The notes: generated from the sequence alone by a model not told the origin. Shown: positions 1-9,864, counted from the stretch's first letter. The stretch is 64,000 nt of DNA from Burkholderia latens (GCF_001718795.1 NZ_CP013435.1:1674001-1738000), one strand, 5' to 3'. Made by a program: numbers and translations.

Positions 1-582
1 CTCGACGAGCCGTTCGGCGCGCTCGACGCGAAGGTGCGCAAGGAGCTGCGCGGCTGGCTGCGTCGCCTGCACGACGACCTGCACATCTCGACGATCTTCG
101 TCACGCACGACCAGGAGGAGGCGCTGGAAGTGGCCGACCGCATCGTCGTGCTGAACCGCGGTCGCGTCGAGCAGGTCGGCAGCCCGCAGGACGTCTACGA
201 TCATCCGCAAAGCGCGTTCGTCTACGAGTTTCTCGGCGCGGCGAACCGGCTGCCGGGCACGGTCGCCGGCCGCGGCTTCGTCGCCGACGGCGCGGCTGCG
301 CCGATCGCGGTCGACGCCGATTTCGCGGGCCCCGCGAACGCATACGTGCGGCCGCACGATCTGCAGCTGTGGCCGGCCGGCGACGGCCATCGCGACGGCA
401 TTGCGGTCGACGTGCGCCGCGTGATCCCGCTCGGCGGCTCGGTACGCATCGAGCTCGAGGCGCGCTCGGGCGGCGCGCTGGAGGCGGAGCTCGATCGCGA
501 CGCGTGGCGTGCGCTCGAACTGCAGGTGGGCGACGGCGCGACGGCCGTTCCGCGCGCGGTTCGCGTGTTTCCCGCGCACTGA
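1..582 (+). CDS. cysA: Sulfate/thiosulfate ABC transporter ATPase CysA (3' part)
   Basis: This is the C-terminal 193 residues of an ABC ATPase; the gene starts left of the window. The reading frame is open from base 1, at the Walker B/D-loop region ([10 protein letters not shown]). The H-loop follows ([11 protein letters not shown]), and after it a C-terminal TOBE-like regulatory domain (roughly the last 110 residues, with [10 protein letters not shown]), as in CysA/MalK-type importers. The assignment to sulfate rather than another anion rests on the [21 protein letters not shown] core and on the cysB gene 91 bases downstream. In many beta-proteobacteria the order is sbp-cysT-cysW-cysA-cysB, so this is likely the last transporter gene of that operon. 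CysA would energise sulfate import from the cytoplasmic face. The Walker A and signature motifs lie outside the window. Confidence 0.88.
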   Translation, partial: LDEPFGALDAKVRKELRGWLRRLHDDLHISTIFVTHDQEEALEVADRIVVLNRGRVEQVGSPQDVYDHPQSAFVYEFLGAANRLPGTVAGRGFVADGAAAPIAVDADFAGPANAYVRPHDLQLWPAGDGHRDGIAVDVRRVIPLGGSVRIELEARSGGALEAELDRDAWRALELQVGDGATAVPRAVRVFPAH

Positions 583-673
583 CGCCTGAACCCGGCAACG
601 AGAAGAGGGCGGATACCGCTCCGGATCGACATCGAATCGATATTCGAACAACGACAGCCTAAGAGGCATACCC

Positions 674-1600
674 ATGAATTTTCAGCAATTGCGTTTCGTG
701 CGAGAGGCCGTGCGCCAGAACATGAACCTGACGGAAGTCGCGAACGTGCTGTACACGTCGCAGTCGGGCGTGTCGAAACAGATCAAGGATCTCGAGGATG
801 AACTGGGCGTCGACATCTTCATCCGGCGCGGCAAGCGGCTCACCGGGCTCACGGAGCCGGGCAAGGCCGTGCACCAGCTGATCGAGCGGATGCTGCTCGA
901 CGCGGAGAACCTGCGCCGCGTCGCGCGCCAGTTCGCGGACCAGGACAGCGGCCACCTCGTCGTCGCAACGACGCACACGCAGGCGCGCTACGCGCTGCCG
1001 AAGGTGATCCGGCAGTTCACCGAGGTGTTCCCGAAGGTGCATCTTGCGCTGCGCCAGGGCAGCCCGCAGCAGATCGCGCAGATGATCCTGAACGGCGAAG
1101 CCGATCTCGGCATCTCGACCGAAGCGCTCGATCGCTATCCGGACATCGTCACGTTTCCGTGCTATTCGTGGCATCACACGGTCGTCGTGCCGAAAGGCCA
1201 TCCGCTCGTCGGCCGCGAGAACCTCACGCTCGACGAAATCGCCGAATATCCGATCATCACGTACGACCAGGACTTCACCGGCCGCTCGCATATCGACCAG
1301 GCGTTCGCGCAGGCCGGCGCGGTGCCCGACGTCGTGCTGACCGCGATCGACGCGGACGTGATCAAGACTTACGTCGAGCTCGGCATGGGGATCGGCGTCG
1401 TCGCCGCAATGGCGTTCGATCCGCAGCGCGACACGGGGCTCGTCGCGCTCGACACGCAGCACTTGTTCGAGGCGAGCACGACGCGCGTCGGCTTGCGCAA
1501 GGGCGCGTTCCTGCGCGCGTATGCGTACCGGCTGATCGAGATGTTCGCGCCGCACCTGAACGAAGCGGAAATCGCCGGGATGCTGCGCGAAGCAGTCTGA
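674..1600 (+). CDS. cysB: LysR-type cysteine regulon activator CysB
   Basis: The 308-residue product has an N-terminal winged helix-turn-helix (residues about 1-60, core TSQSGVSKQIKDLEDELG) and a periplasmic-binding-like effector domain (about 90-300). The residues that bind sulfate/N-acetylserine in enteric CysB are present at the same numbers: Thr100 and Thr102 in TTHTQ, and Thr202 in DFTGRS. This separates it from generic LysR proteins. It would activate sulfate uptake and cysteine synthesis genes under sulfur limitation. It follows the sulfate ATPase gene on the same strand with a 91-base gap, so it may be co-transcribed with it. Cbl, a close paralogue, is the main alternative, but gene order favours CysB. 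Confidence 0.92.
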   Translation: MNFQQLRFVREAVRQNMNLTEVANVLYTSQSGVSKQIKDLEDELGVDIFIRRGKRLTGLTEPGKAVHQLIERMLLDAENLRRVARQFADQDSGHLVVATTHTQARYALPKVIRQFTEVFPKVHLALRQGSPQQIAQMILNGEADLGISTEALDRYPDIVTFPCYSWHHTVVVPKGHPLVGRENLTLDEIAEYPIITYDQDFTGRSHIDQAFAQAGAVPDVVLTAIDADVIKTYVELGMGIGVVAAMAFDPQRDTGLVALDTQHLFEASTTRVGLRKGAFLRAYAYRLIEMFAPHLNEAEIAGMLREAV

Positions 1601-2010
1601 TCCGCCGATGCACGGCGGGCGCGGCATGCGCGCGCTCGCTGCATCGCATCGCTGCGCGGCGGCACCCGGCGGTGCGCGCCGCGCGAAGCGGTGATCCGTC
1701 TGCCGTAACACGCGGCAACCGACGCGAACGACAATGCGCTCCGAATAAACCCTTAAATATTGATCAGACGGGTTGCGCGTTGCATAGAAACGGTACAGCA
1801 TAGCCGTCACTCCGCTGGCGTCCCCGCTGGCGGCGGCGCGTCGACGACAGCACGCGCCAGGCAGTCGGCCGTCTGCCTCGCTCCATTCCTTGGTACCGAC
1901 AAGCAGCATCGATGGCCATTGCCCGGGTAGTGTGGCGCAAACGTTTGCTCACATTAAAACAACAGTCGAATAACAATCCGGCCCGTCGGGCCAGTCGCCA
2001 GGAGATGTGT
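1601..2010 (+). other. cysB-rbsB intergenic region (410 b)
   Basis: I see no credible coding sequence here. A 6-bp GC hairpin (1603-1619) lies just after cysB without a T-run. The 3' half is AT-richer and carries the LacI-type operator at 1937-1948 and the ribose operon leader. The Shine-Dalgarno GGAG at 2001-2004 sets the rbsB start at 2011 rather than an upstream in-frame ATG at 1912 or 2005. Confidence 0.6.
1937..1948. promoter_or_regulatory. RbsR (LacI-family) operator
   Basis: The 12-base perfect palindrome GCAAACGTTTGC has the central CG and AAACGTTT core of LacI/PurR/RbsR operators. It lies 62 bases before rbsB. The repressor gene in this same operon (5771-6802) is the obvious ligand, giving autoregulated ribose-inducible control. 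Binding itself is inferred. Confidence 0.75.
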
Positions 2011-2964
2011 ATGAATGTCCTGTTTCGCCGTCGCTTTCTGACCGCCGCGCTTGCCGCGGTCGCGGTCGCTGCCGCACCGGCGGCCGTTCACGCGCAGTCT
2101 GCGGCCAAGCCGAAGGTCGCGCTCGTGATGAAGTCGCTCGCCAACGAGTTTTTCCTGACGATGGAGAATGGCGCGAAGGAGTACCAGAAGCACAACGCCG
2201 CGCAGTTCGACCTGATCACCAACGGCATCAAGGACGAGACCGACACCGCGAACCAGATCCGCATCGTCGAGCAGATGATCGTGTCGAAGGTCGACGCTAT
2301 CGTGCTTGCGCCGGCGGATTCGAAAGCGCTCGTGCCGGTCGTGAAGAAGGCCGTCGATGCGGGGATCATCGTCGTGAACATCGACAACCGGCTCGATCCC
2401 GACGTGCTGAAGTCGAAAAATCTGAATGTGCCGTTCGTCGGTCCCGACAACCGCAAGGGCGCGCGCAAGATCGGCGACTACCTCGCGAAGCGGCTGAAGG
2501 CCGGCGACCAGGTCGGCATCATCGAAGGCGTGTCGACGACGACCAACGCGCAGCAGCGCACGGCCGGTTTCCAGGACGCGATGAAGGCAGGCGGGATGAA
2601 GGTCGTGTCGGTGCAGTCAGGCGAATGGGAGATCGACAAGGGCAACGCGGTCGCGTCCGCAATGCTCAACGAATACCCGAACCTGCGCGCACTGCTGTGC
2701 GGCAACGACAACATGGCGATCGGCGCCGTGTCGGCCGTGCGTGCGGCGGGCAAGCAGGGCAAGGTGTTCGTGGTCGGCTACGACAACATCAATGCGATCA
2801 AGCCGATGCTCAAGGACGGCCGCGTGCTCGCGACCGCCGACCAGTACGCCGCGAAGCAGGCAGTATTCGGCATCGACACGGCGCTCAAGGCGATCGCCGA
2901 GCATCGCAAGCAGGCCGACATGACCGGTGTGGTCGAGACGCCGGTGGACCTCGTGACGAAGTAA
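2011..2964 (+). CDS. rbsB: Ribose ABC transporter periplasmic binding protein RbsB
   Basis: The 317-residue protein begins with a typical Sec signal peptide (MNVLFRRRFLTAALAA..., cleavage likely after VHA near residue 28). It continues as a type I periplasmic sugar-binding protein: KPKVALVMKSLANEFF at the start, then VDAIVLAPADSKALVPVV, IDNRLD and VGYDNINAIKPML in the order expected for the RbsB family. The ATG at 2011 was chosen because GGAG at 2001-2004 is correctly spaced and the signal peptide starts there. It heads the operon rbsB-A-C-R-K. Ribose is inferred mainly from the ribokinase gene in the same operon; other pentoses cannot be excluded. Confidence 0.9.
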   Translation: MNVLFRRRFLTAALAAVAVAAAPAAVHAQSAAKPKVALVMKSLANEFFLTMENGAKEYQKHNAAQFDLITNGIKDETDTANQIRIVEQMIVSKVDAIVLAPADSKALVPVVKKAVDAGIIVVNIDNRLDPDVLKSKNLNVPFVGPDNRKGARKIGDYLAKRLKAGDQVGIIEGVSTTTNAQQRTAGFQDAMKAGGMKVVSVQSGEWEIDKGNAVASAMLNEYPNLRALLCGNDNMAIGAVSAVRAAGKQGKVFVVGYDNINAIKPMLKDGRVLATADQYAAKQAVFGIDTALKAIAEHRKQADMTGVVETPVDLVTK

Positions 2965-2976
2965 CGCCGCGCCGTT

Positions 2977-3013
2977 GCGGCCGCCTCCCTCAAGAATCCG
3001 GGGCGGCGGCCGT
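2977..3013 (+). other. Intercistronic hairpin between rbsB and rbsA
   Basis: An 8-bp GC stem (CGGCCGCC at 2978-2985 pairing with 3005-3012) with a 19-base loop lies just after the rbsB stop and is not followed by a T-run. In ABC operons such structures usually stabilise the upstream message, so that binding protein is made in excess of the membrane components. That role is inferred. Confidence 0.55.
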
Positions 3014-3105
3014 TATACGGGGTGAGCGCGATCACGGCCACTGCATGCACTTGCACTTGTGAGCGTCATATCCGCGCCCCGCGCGCGGCCGCAACCAGGA
3101 TCGCG

Positions 3106-4719
3106 ATGGAACCGACCTTCCAACCCTCCCGTTCAGCCGTTCCCGTACTGTCCGTCGCCGGCATCGGCAAGACCTATGCCGAACCCGTGCTCGCCGACGT
3201 CACGCTGACGCTCGCGGCCGGCGAAGCGCTCGCGCTGACCGGCGAGAACGGTGCGGGCAAGAGCACGCTGTCGAAGATCATCGGCGGCCTCGTCGATCCG
3301 ACGGCGGGCACGATGCTGCTCGGCGGCGAAGCCTATGCGCCGGCGAGCCGCACGCAGGCCGAGGCGCTCGGCGTGCGCATGGTGATGCAGGAACTGAACC
3401 TGCTGCCGACGCTGACCGTCGCCGAAAACCTGTTTCTGAACCGTCTGCCGCGCCGCTTCGGCATCATCGACCGTGCGCGGCTGCGGGACGACGCGCGTGC
3501 CGCGATGGCGCAGGTCGGGCTCGATTCGGTCGATCCCGACACGCCGGTCGGCGCGCTTGGCATCGGCCACCAGCAGATGGTCGAGATTGCGCGCAATCTG
3601 ATCGGCGACTGTCGCGTGCTGATTCTCGACGAGCCGACCGCAATGCTGACCGCGCGCGAAGTCGAACTGCTGTTCGAGCAGATCGACAGGCTGAAGGCGC
3701 GCGGCGTCGCGATCGTCTATATTTCGCACCGGCTCGAGGAACTCGCGCGGGTCGCCGAGCGCGTCGCGGTGCTGCGCGACGGCCGGCTCGTGCATGTGGG
3801 CGACATGGCCGCGACGACGTCCGACGCGCTCGTCACGCTGATGGTCGGGCGCGAGATCGGCGAGCACATCGATCTCGGCGTGCGCCGGCTCGGCGCGCCG
3901 CGGCTCGCGGTGTCCGGGATGACGCGCGGCACGGCGGTGCGCGACGTGTCGCTGGAAGTGCGCGCCGGCGAAATCTTCGGCATTTCGGGGCTGATCGGCG
4001 CCGGGCGCACCGAATTGCTGCGCCTGATCTACGGCGCCGATACGCCGGATGCGGGAACCATCGCGGTCGGCGATCCGCCGAAGCCGGTGCGCATCGAGTC
4101 GCCGGTCGACGCGGTCAGGCACGGCATCGCGCTGATCACCGAGGATCGCAAGGGTGAGGGGCTGCTGCTGACGCAATCGGTCACGTCGAACGTGTCGCTC
4201 GGCCAGCTCGACCGGCTCGCGCGCGGCGGCATCGTCGATACGGCGCGCGAGACGGCGCTCGCCGAGCAGCAGATCGACGCGTTGCGGATCCGTACCCACG
4301 GCGCCGCGCAGGCCGTCGGCGAACTGTCGGGCGGCAACCAGCAAAAGGTCGTGATCGGCCGCTGGCTCGCACGCGACATGGGCGTGCTGCTGTTCGACGA
4401 GCCGACCCGCGGAATCGACGTCGGCGCGAAGTTCGAGATCTACACGCTGATGGGCGCGCTCGCGCGCGAAGGCCGTGCGCTGGTCGTCGTATCGAGCGAT
4501 CTGCGCGAACTGATGCTGATTTGCGACCGGATCGGCGTGATGTCGGCCGGCCGCATGACCGCCGTGTTCGAGCGCGGCAACTGGACCCAGGATGCGCTGC
4601 TGGCGGCGGCGTTCGCCGGCTTCGGCCGCGCAGCGCTGCCTGAAGGCGTGCGCCATCCGGACGCGGGAGCGGCGCCGCGCGCGGCTTCCGGCACTTCGAC
4701 GACAGGATCCCAGCAATGA
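3106..4719 (+). CDS. rbsA: Ribose ABC transporter ATP-binding protein RbsA
   Basis: The 537-residue protein is a fused double ATPase, as usual for carbohydrate uptake (CUT2) transporters. The N-terminal half has Walker A GENGAGKST (46-54) and Walker B LILDEPTAML. The second half has the degenerate P-loop GLIGAGRTE typical of RbsA/MglA, then LSGGNQQKVVIGRWL and LLFDEPTRGIDVGAK. It acts at the cytoplasmic membrane with RbsC. ATG 3106 is preferred over 3022 because AGGA precedes it and family similarity starts near it. The stop overlaps the rbsC start (ATGA), indicating translational coupling. Confidence 0.92.
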   Translation: MEPTFQPSRSAVPVLSVAGIGKTYAEPVLADVTLTLAAGEALALTGENGAGKSTLSKIIGGLVDPTAGTMLLGGEAYAPASRTQAEALGVRMVMQELNLLPTLTVAENLFLNRLPRRFGIIDRARLRDDARAAMAQVGLDSVDPDTPVGALGIGHQQMVEIARNLIGDCRVLILDEPTAMLTAREVELLFEQIDRLKARGVAIVYISHRLEELARVAERVAVLRDGRLVHVGDMAATTSDALVTLMVGREIGEHIDLGVRRLGAPRLAVSGMTRGTAVRDVSLEVRAGEIFGISGLIGAGRTELLRLIYGADTPDAGTIAVGDPPKPVRIESPVDAVRHGIALITEDRKGEGLLLTQSVTSNVSLGQLDRLARGGIVDTARETALAEQQIDALRIRTHGAAQAVGELSGGNQQKVVIGRWLARDMGVLLFDEPTRGIDVGAKFEIYTLMGALAREGRALVVVSSDLRELMLICDRIGVMSAGRMTAVFERGNWTQDALLAAAFAGFGRAALPEGVRHPDAGAAPRAASGTSTTGSQQ

Positions 4720-5735
4720 CCCAGCCCCCCGTATCCCCGAGCGACGCCGGCGCGCAGCAGGACGTAACCGGGCGCCGTGCGCGCACGCTGTCCGGCACGC
4801 GGCTCGGCGTGTCGAACTACCTCGGGCTCGCCGGCGCGCTCGTCGCGATGATCGCGCTGTTTTCGGCGCTGAGCTCGCATTTCCTGACCTACGATACGTT
4901 CAGTACGATCGCGAACCAGATCCCCGATCTCGTCGTGATGTCGGTCGGGATGACCTTCGTGCTGATCATCGCCGGCATCGACCTGTCGGTGGGTTCGGTG
5001 CTCGCGCTGGCCGCGTCGATGGTCAGCGTGGCCGCGCTGAAATGGCAATGGGGGCCGTTGCCGGCCGCGCTGATCGGGATCGCGGTCGCGACCGCGACGG
5101 GCTCGCTGACGGGCGCGATCACGGTGGGCTGGCGGATTCCGTCGTTCATCGTGTCGCTCGGCGTGCTGGAGGCCGCGCGCGGTGTCGCGTATCAGCTGAC
5201 GAATTCGCGCACGGCCTACATCGGCGACGCGTTCGATTTCCTGTCGAACCCGATCGCGCTGGGCATCTCGCCGGCGTTCCTGATCGCGGTCGTGGTGATG
5301 ATTGCCGCGCAGTTCGTGCTGACGCGCACCGTGTTCGGCCGTTATCTGGTCGGGATCGGCACGAACGAGGAGGCAGTGCGGCTTGCCGGGGTTAACCCGC
5401 GGCCGTATAAAATCCTCGTATTCGCATTGATGGGGGCGCTCGCGGGGCTCGCGTCGCTGTTCCAGATTTCGCGGCTCGAGGCCGCCGACCCGAATGCGGG
5501 CGCAGGCCTCGAACTGCAGGTGATCGCCGCCGTCGTGATCGGCGGCACGAGCCTGATGGGCGGGCGCGGCTCGGTGATCAGCACGTTCTTCGGCGTGTTG
5601 ATCATCTCGGTGCTGGCCGCCGGACTCGCGCAGATCGGCGCGAACGAGCCGACCAAACGGATCATCACCGGGGCGGTGATCGTGGTGGCGGTCGTGCTCG
5701 ATACGTATCGCAGCCGGCGCGCGCGCGCCCGGTAG
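4716..5735 (+). CDS. rbsC: Ribose ABC transporter permease RbsC
   Basis: The 339-residue integral membrane protein has about eight to ten hydrophobic segments and belongs to the branched-chain/RbsC permease superfamily. Diagnostic stretches are VVMSVGMTFVLIIAGIDLSVGSVLAL in the first third and GTNEEAVRLAGVNPRPYK, the cytoplasmic loop that contacts the ATPase. It overlaps rbsA by four bases (ATGA). It forms the translocation pore for the sugar delivered by RbsB. Confidence 0.92.
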   Translation: MTQPPVSPSDAGAQQDVTGRRARTLSGTRLGVSNYLGLAGALVAMIALFSALSSHFLTYDTFSTIANQIPDLVVMSVGMTFVLIIAGIDLSVGSVLALAASMVSVAALKWQWGPLPAALIGIAVATATGSLTGAITVGWRIPSFIVSLGVLEAARGVAYQLTNSRTAYIGDAFDFLSNPIALGISPAFLIAVVVMIAAQFVLTRTVFGRYLVGIGTNEEAVRLAGVNPRPYKILVFALMGALAGLASLFQISRLEAADPNAGAGLELQVIAAVVIGGTSLMGGRGSVISTFFGVLIISVLAAGLAQIGANEPTKRIITGAVIVVAVVLDTYRSRRARAR

Positions 5736-5770
5736 AACTACACAGAAAGCAGACCAGAGAGAAACGGGAA

Positions 5771-6802
5771 ATGGCGACGATCAAGGATGTGGCGGCCATG
5801 GCGGGCGTGTCGTTTACGACCGTCTCGCACGTGGTGAACAATTCGCGGCCGGTGTCCGCGGATGTGCGTGCGAAGGTCGAAGGCGCGATCCGCGAGCTGA
5901 ACTACGTGCCGTCGGCGGTGGCGCGTTCGTTGAAGGCGCGCGCGACGGCGACCATCGGCCTCGTCGTGCCGAACAGCACGAATCCGTACTTCGCGGAGCT
6001 GGCGCGCGGTATCGAGGACCAGTGCGCGGCGAACGGCTATTGCGTGTTCTTCTGCAACTCGGACGACGATCCCGTGAAGCAGCGCAACTACCTGCGCGTG
6101 CTCCAGGAAAAGCGCATCGACGGGCTGATCGTCGCGTCGGCCGGCGAGGACGCCGTGCTCGCGCAGACGCTTGCCGACGCGCACGCGCCGCTCGTCGTCG
6201 TCGACCGCAACATCGAGGGGCTCGCCGCCGACCTCGTGCAGATCGATCACGAGCGCGGCGCTTACCTCGCGACGCGCCACCTGCTCGAACTCGGGCATGC
6301 GAAGATCGGCTGCATCACCGGCCCGACCGACACGGCCGTCAGCGCGATGCGCGTGCACGGCTTCATCCGCGCAATGGCCGAGCGCGGGATCGACATCGTG
6401 CCGGGTGCGATCGCGGAAAGCGACTTCTCGTGCCTTGGCGGCTACCACGCGGCGGCCCGGCTGTTCGAGTCGGTGCGTCCGAGCGCGATTTTCGCGGGCA
6501 ACGACCTGATGGGCGTCGGCGCGCTGCGCGCGGCGGCCGAGCGCGGGCTGCGCGTGCCGGACGAGTGCTCGATCATCGGTTTCGACGACATCGAATTCTC
6601 CCGTTACACGTATCCGGCGCTGTCTACGGTGGGCCAGTCGGTGCGCGCGCTCGGCGAGATGGCCGCGCAGACGCTAATCGAGCGGATTGGCGGCGGCTCG
6701 TCGGCCGCGCCGAGCCGGCGTCGCGTCGTGTCGCCGCGCCTCGTGCTGCGCGAATCGACGGCGATCTACCGCGAGCCGGCCGCGTCCGGCGATCGCGCAT
6801 GA
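5771..6802 (+). CDS. rbsR: LacI-family ribose repressor RbsR
   Basis: The 343-residue regulator has an N-terminal LacI-type helix-turn-helix and hinge ([25 protein letters not shown], then [12 protein letters not shown]). A periplasmic-binding-like effector domain follows ([21 protein letters not shown] ... [16 protein letters not shown]). It lies inside the operon, 35 bases after rbsC and overlapping rbsK by four bases. The probable target is the palindrome at 1937-1948 upstream of rbsB. The effector is presumably ribose or a phosphorylated derivative. Confidence 0.9.
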   Translation: MATIKDVAAMAGVSFTTVSHVVNNSRPVSADVRAKVEGAIRELNYVPSAVARSLKARATATIGLVVPNSTNPYFAELARGIEDQCAANGYCVFFCNSDDDPVKQRNYLRVLQEKRIDGLIVASAGEDAVLAQTLADAHAPLVVVDRNIEGLAADLVQIDHERGAYLATRHLLELGHAKIGCITGPTDTAVSAMRVHGFIRAMAERGIDIVPGAIAESDFSCLGGYHAAARLFESVRPSAIFAGNDLMGVGALRAAAERGLRVPDECSIIGFDDIEFSRYTYPALSTVGQSVRALGEMAAQTLIERIGGGSSAAPSRRRVVSPRLVLRESTAIYREPAASGDRA

Positions 6803-7728
6803 CGGCGCGCCGCACGGGCGCCGGCCGGGTGACGGTGGTCGGCAGCCTCAACATGGATCTCGTCGTGCGCGCACCGCGTCTGCCGGTGCCGGGCGAGACG
6901 CTCGCCGGCCGAGCGTATGCGCAGGCGGCAGGCGGCAAGGGCGGCAATCAGGCCGTCGCGGCCGCGCGTCTTGGCGCCCGGGTCGCGATGATCGGCTGCG
7001 TCGGTGCGGACGCGCACGGCGCCGCGCTGCGGGCCGGCCTCGAAGCGGAAGGAATCGATTGCGCGGGGCTGTCCACCAGCACGGCGGCGTCGACCGGCGT
7101 CGCGCTGATCGTCGTCGACGATGCGAGCCAGAACACGATCGTGATCGTCGCCGGCGGCAACGGCGAAGTCACGCCCGATACGGTCGCGCGGCACGAGGCC
7201 GCGCTGGCCGCGACCGACGTGCTGATCTGCCAGCTCGAGACGCCGCCTGATGCGGTGCATGCGGCGCTGTCGGCGGGCCGGCGGCTCGGCCGCACGGTGG
7301 TGCTGAATCCGGCGCCGGCGGTCGCGCCGCTGCCGGACGGCTGGCTGCCGCTCGTCGATTACCTGATCCCGAACGAGGTCGAGGCGGCCGCGCTGACCGG
7401 GCTGCCGGTGCGCGATCCGGCCGATGCGGAAGCGGCCGCCCGCGCGTTGCAGGCGGCCGGCGCGCGCAACGTGCTGATCACGCTCTCCGCGCGCGGCGTG
7501 CTCGCGCTCACCGCCGACGGCGCGGCGCGCCATTATCCGGCGCCGGTCGTACGCGCGCTCGACACGACCGCGGCCGGCGATACGTTCATCGGCGGCTTTG
7601 CCGCGCGGATCGCGGCCGGCGACGACGTCGATCCCGCGATTCGCTTCGCGCAACGCGCGGCGGCACTGTCGGTCACGCGCGCCGGCGCGCAGCCGTCGAT
7701 TCCCACGCTCGCGGAACTGGCCGAATAG
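6799..7728 (+). CDS. rbsK: Ribokinase RbsK
   Basis: The 309-residue PfkB-family sugar kinase has the N-terminal signature GSLNMDLVVRAPRLPVPGET, the glycine-rich substrate motif GGKGGNQAVAAARLG, and the C-terminal anion-hole/catalytic motif DTTAAGD at 255-261 with Asp261 as the expected catalytic base. It converts ribose to ribose 5-phosphate after import. The ATG overlaps the rbsR stop (ATGA). No rbsD (ribose pyranase) gene is present in this operon. Confidence 0.93.
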   Translation: MTARRTGAGRVTVVGSLNMDLVVRAPRLPVPGETLAGRAYAQAAGGKGGNQAVAAARLGARVAMIGCVGADAHGAALRAGLEAEGIDCAGLSTSTAASTGVALIVVDDASQNTIVIVAGGNGEVTPDTVARHEAALAATDVLICQLETPPDAVHAALSAGRRLGRTVVLNPAPAVAPLPDGWLPLVDYLIPNEVEAAALTGLPVRDPADAEAAARALQAAGARNVLITLSARGVLALTADGAARHYPAPVVRALDTTAAGDTFIGGFAARIAAGDDVDPAIRFAQRAAALSVTRAGAQPSIPTLAELAE

Positions 7729-7743
7729 GCTCGGTCGTCCGTC

Positions 7744-7773
7744 ACGGCCGGCGCGTGCCGCCGGCCGTTTCTT
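7744..7773 (+). terminator. Terminator of the rbs operon
   Basis: A 9-bp perfect GC stem (ACGGCCGGC, 7744-7752, pairing with 7760-7768) with a 7-base loop is followed by TTTCTT. It sits 16 bases after the rbsK stop. Confidence 0.75.
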
Positions 7774-7897
7774 CCCGATTTCCCGACACCGGCACCCGCG
7801 CCGCCTTCCGTTCGCGCAGGCGTGCGTTGTATCGTCCCCATCATTCAAGAATTCGTAATGAACTAAGGAATTGCGGGGAAAATTGCTGTCAATACCA

Positions 7898-7924
7898 TCA
7901 AGTTGCGCAACAGACGGTCGTAAA
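7898..7924 (+). promoter_or_regulatory. Candidate FliA (sigma-28) promoter of the chemoreceptor gene
   Basis: TCAAGTTG (7898-7905), an 11-base spacer and GTCGTAAA (7917-7924) match the flagellar consensus TAAAGTTT-N11-GCCGATAA at 6/8 and 5/8 positions. The site lies 67 bases before the chemoreceptor start. The spacing is exact, but the -10 match is moderate. Confidence 0.5.
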
Positions 7925-7991
7925 TGAGTCAGAGCGAAACACTGTTTCGAAAACGGGCCTCGCCCGTCCTTGACGACGCAACACAGGAAGA

Positions 7992-9791
7992 ATGATGGTG
8001 ATCCGAAACCTGACCATACGTGCGCGCATCGGTCTGACGATGGCGTTTCTTGCGGTGCTGCTGGCGGCGATCGGCATACTCGGCATTTACGGGATGACGA
8101 CGGCGAACGACTCGACGCGCGAAATCTTCACGAACCAGATGCCGAGCGCGGTCAACGTAGCCGTTGCGGACACGTATGCTGCGCGCGAGCGTCTGGCGCT
8201 CGACCGTGCGGCGCTGCTGGCGGGTACGCCGGACTCCGCCGCGGCAGTGGAGCGCAGCCGCGCGATGCGCACGCAGTCCGATGCGTGGTGGCAAAAGTAC
8301 CTCGCGTTGCCGCGCGGCCCGGAGGAAGACCGGCTCGCGCAGGACGTCGCCGCGAAGCGGCAGGCGCTGCAGCGCAGCTGCGACGCGTTCGGCAGCCTCG
8401 TCACGGCGGGCGACCACGACCGGATCGGCGAAGGCGCGAAGCAGCTCCAGGTGTTGTACAACGAGCTCGCGAACGCGAGCGAAGCGCTGCGCAACTTCCA
8501 GTTCAGCGATGCGCAGAGGGGCTTCGATCACGCGGAATCGGTGCATGAAACGCTGCGCGCGGCGTCGATCGCCGCGCTGGTGGCCGGCTTCGTCGCGGCG
8601 GCACTGTCGTGGCTGACGCTCACGCGCGCGATCGGCCGCCCGATCGCGGACGCGCTCGCGCATTTCGACGCGATTGCCGCCGGCGACCTGCGCCGCACGA
8701 TCGTCGTGCAGCGCCGCGACGAAATGGGTCAGCTCCTCGACGGTCTCGCGAGGATGCAGCGCGGGCTCGTCGATACGGTGCGCACGGTGCGCGGCGGCAG
8801 CGAGTCGATTGCGACCGCGGCGCGGCAGATCGCGGCCGGCAACATCGACCTGTCGTCGCGCACGGAGGAGCAGGCCGCCGCGTTGCAGGAAACGGCCTCG
8901 AGCATGGAACAGCTGACGGGCACCGTGAAGCAGAACGCGGACAATGCGCGGCAGGCAAGCTCGCTGGCCGCGAATGCGTCGGAAATTGCAAACAAGGGTA
9001 ATACGGTGGTCGGCCAGGTGGTCGGCACGATGGGCGAGATCAACGACAGCTCCGCGAAGATCGCGGACATCATCGCGATCATCGAGGGAATCGCGTTCCA
9101 GACCAACATTCTGGCGCTGAACGCGGCCGTCGAAGCCGCGCGTGCCGGCGAGGAAGGGCGCGGTTTCGCGGTGGTCGCGGGCGAGGTGCGCAGCCTCGCG
9201 CAGCGCTCGTCGAGCGCGGCCAAGGAAATCAAGGCGCTGATCGACGCGTCGGTGGAGCGTATTCGCACGGGTTCGACGCTGGTCGATGAAGCCGGGCGCA
9301 CGATGAGCGACGTGATCAGCGCGGTACAGCGCGTGACCGACATCATGGGCGAGATCGCGGCGGCTTCCGAAGAACAGAGCGGCGGTATCGACCAGGTCGC
9401 GCGTGCGGTCGCGCAGATGGACGAAGTCACGCAGCAGAACGCGGCGCTCGTCGAGGAAGCGGCCGCCGCCGCGCAATCACTCGACGAACAGGCGGCACGC
9501 CTGCGCGAGGCGGCGTCGGTGTTCCGGATCGACGACGACGCGGTGCGGCCGGCGGCTAGTGCGACCGCCGCCGTTGCGGTGCGTCAAAAGCCGCGCGCGG
9601 CGGTCACGCCGGTTGCCGCGCCGGCACCGGCGCCCGCACGTGACGAGCGGGATGCGCGCGACGTACGCGACGCAGCGGCGCAGCGCACGGCAATTGCTCC
9701 GTCTGCTCGCAAACCCGTGGCCACATCCGCCGCGCCTGCACAGGCGGCGGTTGCGGCCGGCGCTGGCGGCGACGACTGGGAGACGTTCTGA
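7992..9791 (+). CDS. Methyl-accepting chemotaxis protein, Tar/Tsr type
   Basis: The 599-residue transducer has a first membrane helix (about 12-34), a periplasmic four-helix-bundle-type sensor, and a second membrane helix (about 192-212). HAMP (about 213-265) and a long methylation/signalling coiled coil follow. The signalling tip is highly conserved ([23 protein letters not shown], about 362-390). An Ala/Pro-rich linker leads to a C-terminal DDWETF, a variant of the NWETF pentapeptide that tethers the CheR methyltransferase in E. coli receptors. The ligand cannot be read from sequence. The gene stands alone; a FliA-like promoter precedes it and a hairpin terminator follows. ATG 7995 is an alternative start. 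Confidence 0.93.
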   Translation: MMVIRNLTIRARIGLTMAFLAVLLAAIGILGIYGMTTANDSTREIFTNQMPSAVNVAVADTYAARERLALDRAALLAGTPDSAAAVERSRAMRTQSDAWWQKYLALPRGPEEDRLAQDVAAKRQALQRSCDAFGSLVTAGDHDRIGEGAKQLQVLYNELANASEALRNFQFSDAQRGFDHAESVHETLRAASIAALVAGFVAAALSWLTLTRAIGRPIADALAHFDAIAAGDLRRTIVVQRRDEMGQLLDGLARMQRGLVDTVRTVRGGSESIATAARQIAAGNIDLSSRTEEQAAALQETASSMEQLTGTVKQNADNARQASSLAANASEIANKGNTVVGQVVGTMGEINDSSAKIADIIAIIEGIAFQTNILALNAAVEAARAGEEGRGFAVVAGEVRSLAQRSSSAAKEIKALIDASVERIRTGSTLVDEAGRTMSDVISAVQRVTDIMGEIAAASEEQSGGIDQVARAVAQMDEVTQQNAALVEEAAAAAQSLDEQAARLREAASVFRIDDDAVRPAASATAAVAVRQKPRAAVTPVAAPAPAPARDERDARDVRDAAAQRTAIAPSARKPVATSAAPAQAAVAAGAGGDDWETF

Positions 9792-9834
9792 TTCGCGGAG
9801 GCTCGCGCATCTATCCCTATTTGGCAACGCTCGG

Positions 9835-9864
9835 CGCCCGCGGCATGCGGGCGTCGTCGTTTTC
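9835..9864 (+). terminator. Terminator after the chemoreceptor gene
   Basis: A 7-bp stem CGCCCGC/GCGGGCG (9835-9841 and 9847-9853) with a 5-base loop is followed, after TCGTCG, by TTTT. The T-run is slightly displaced. Confidence 0.55.
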
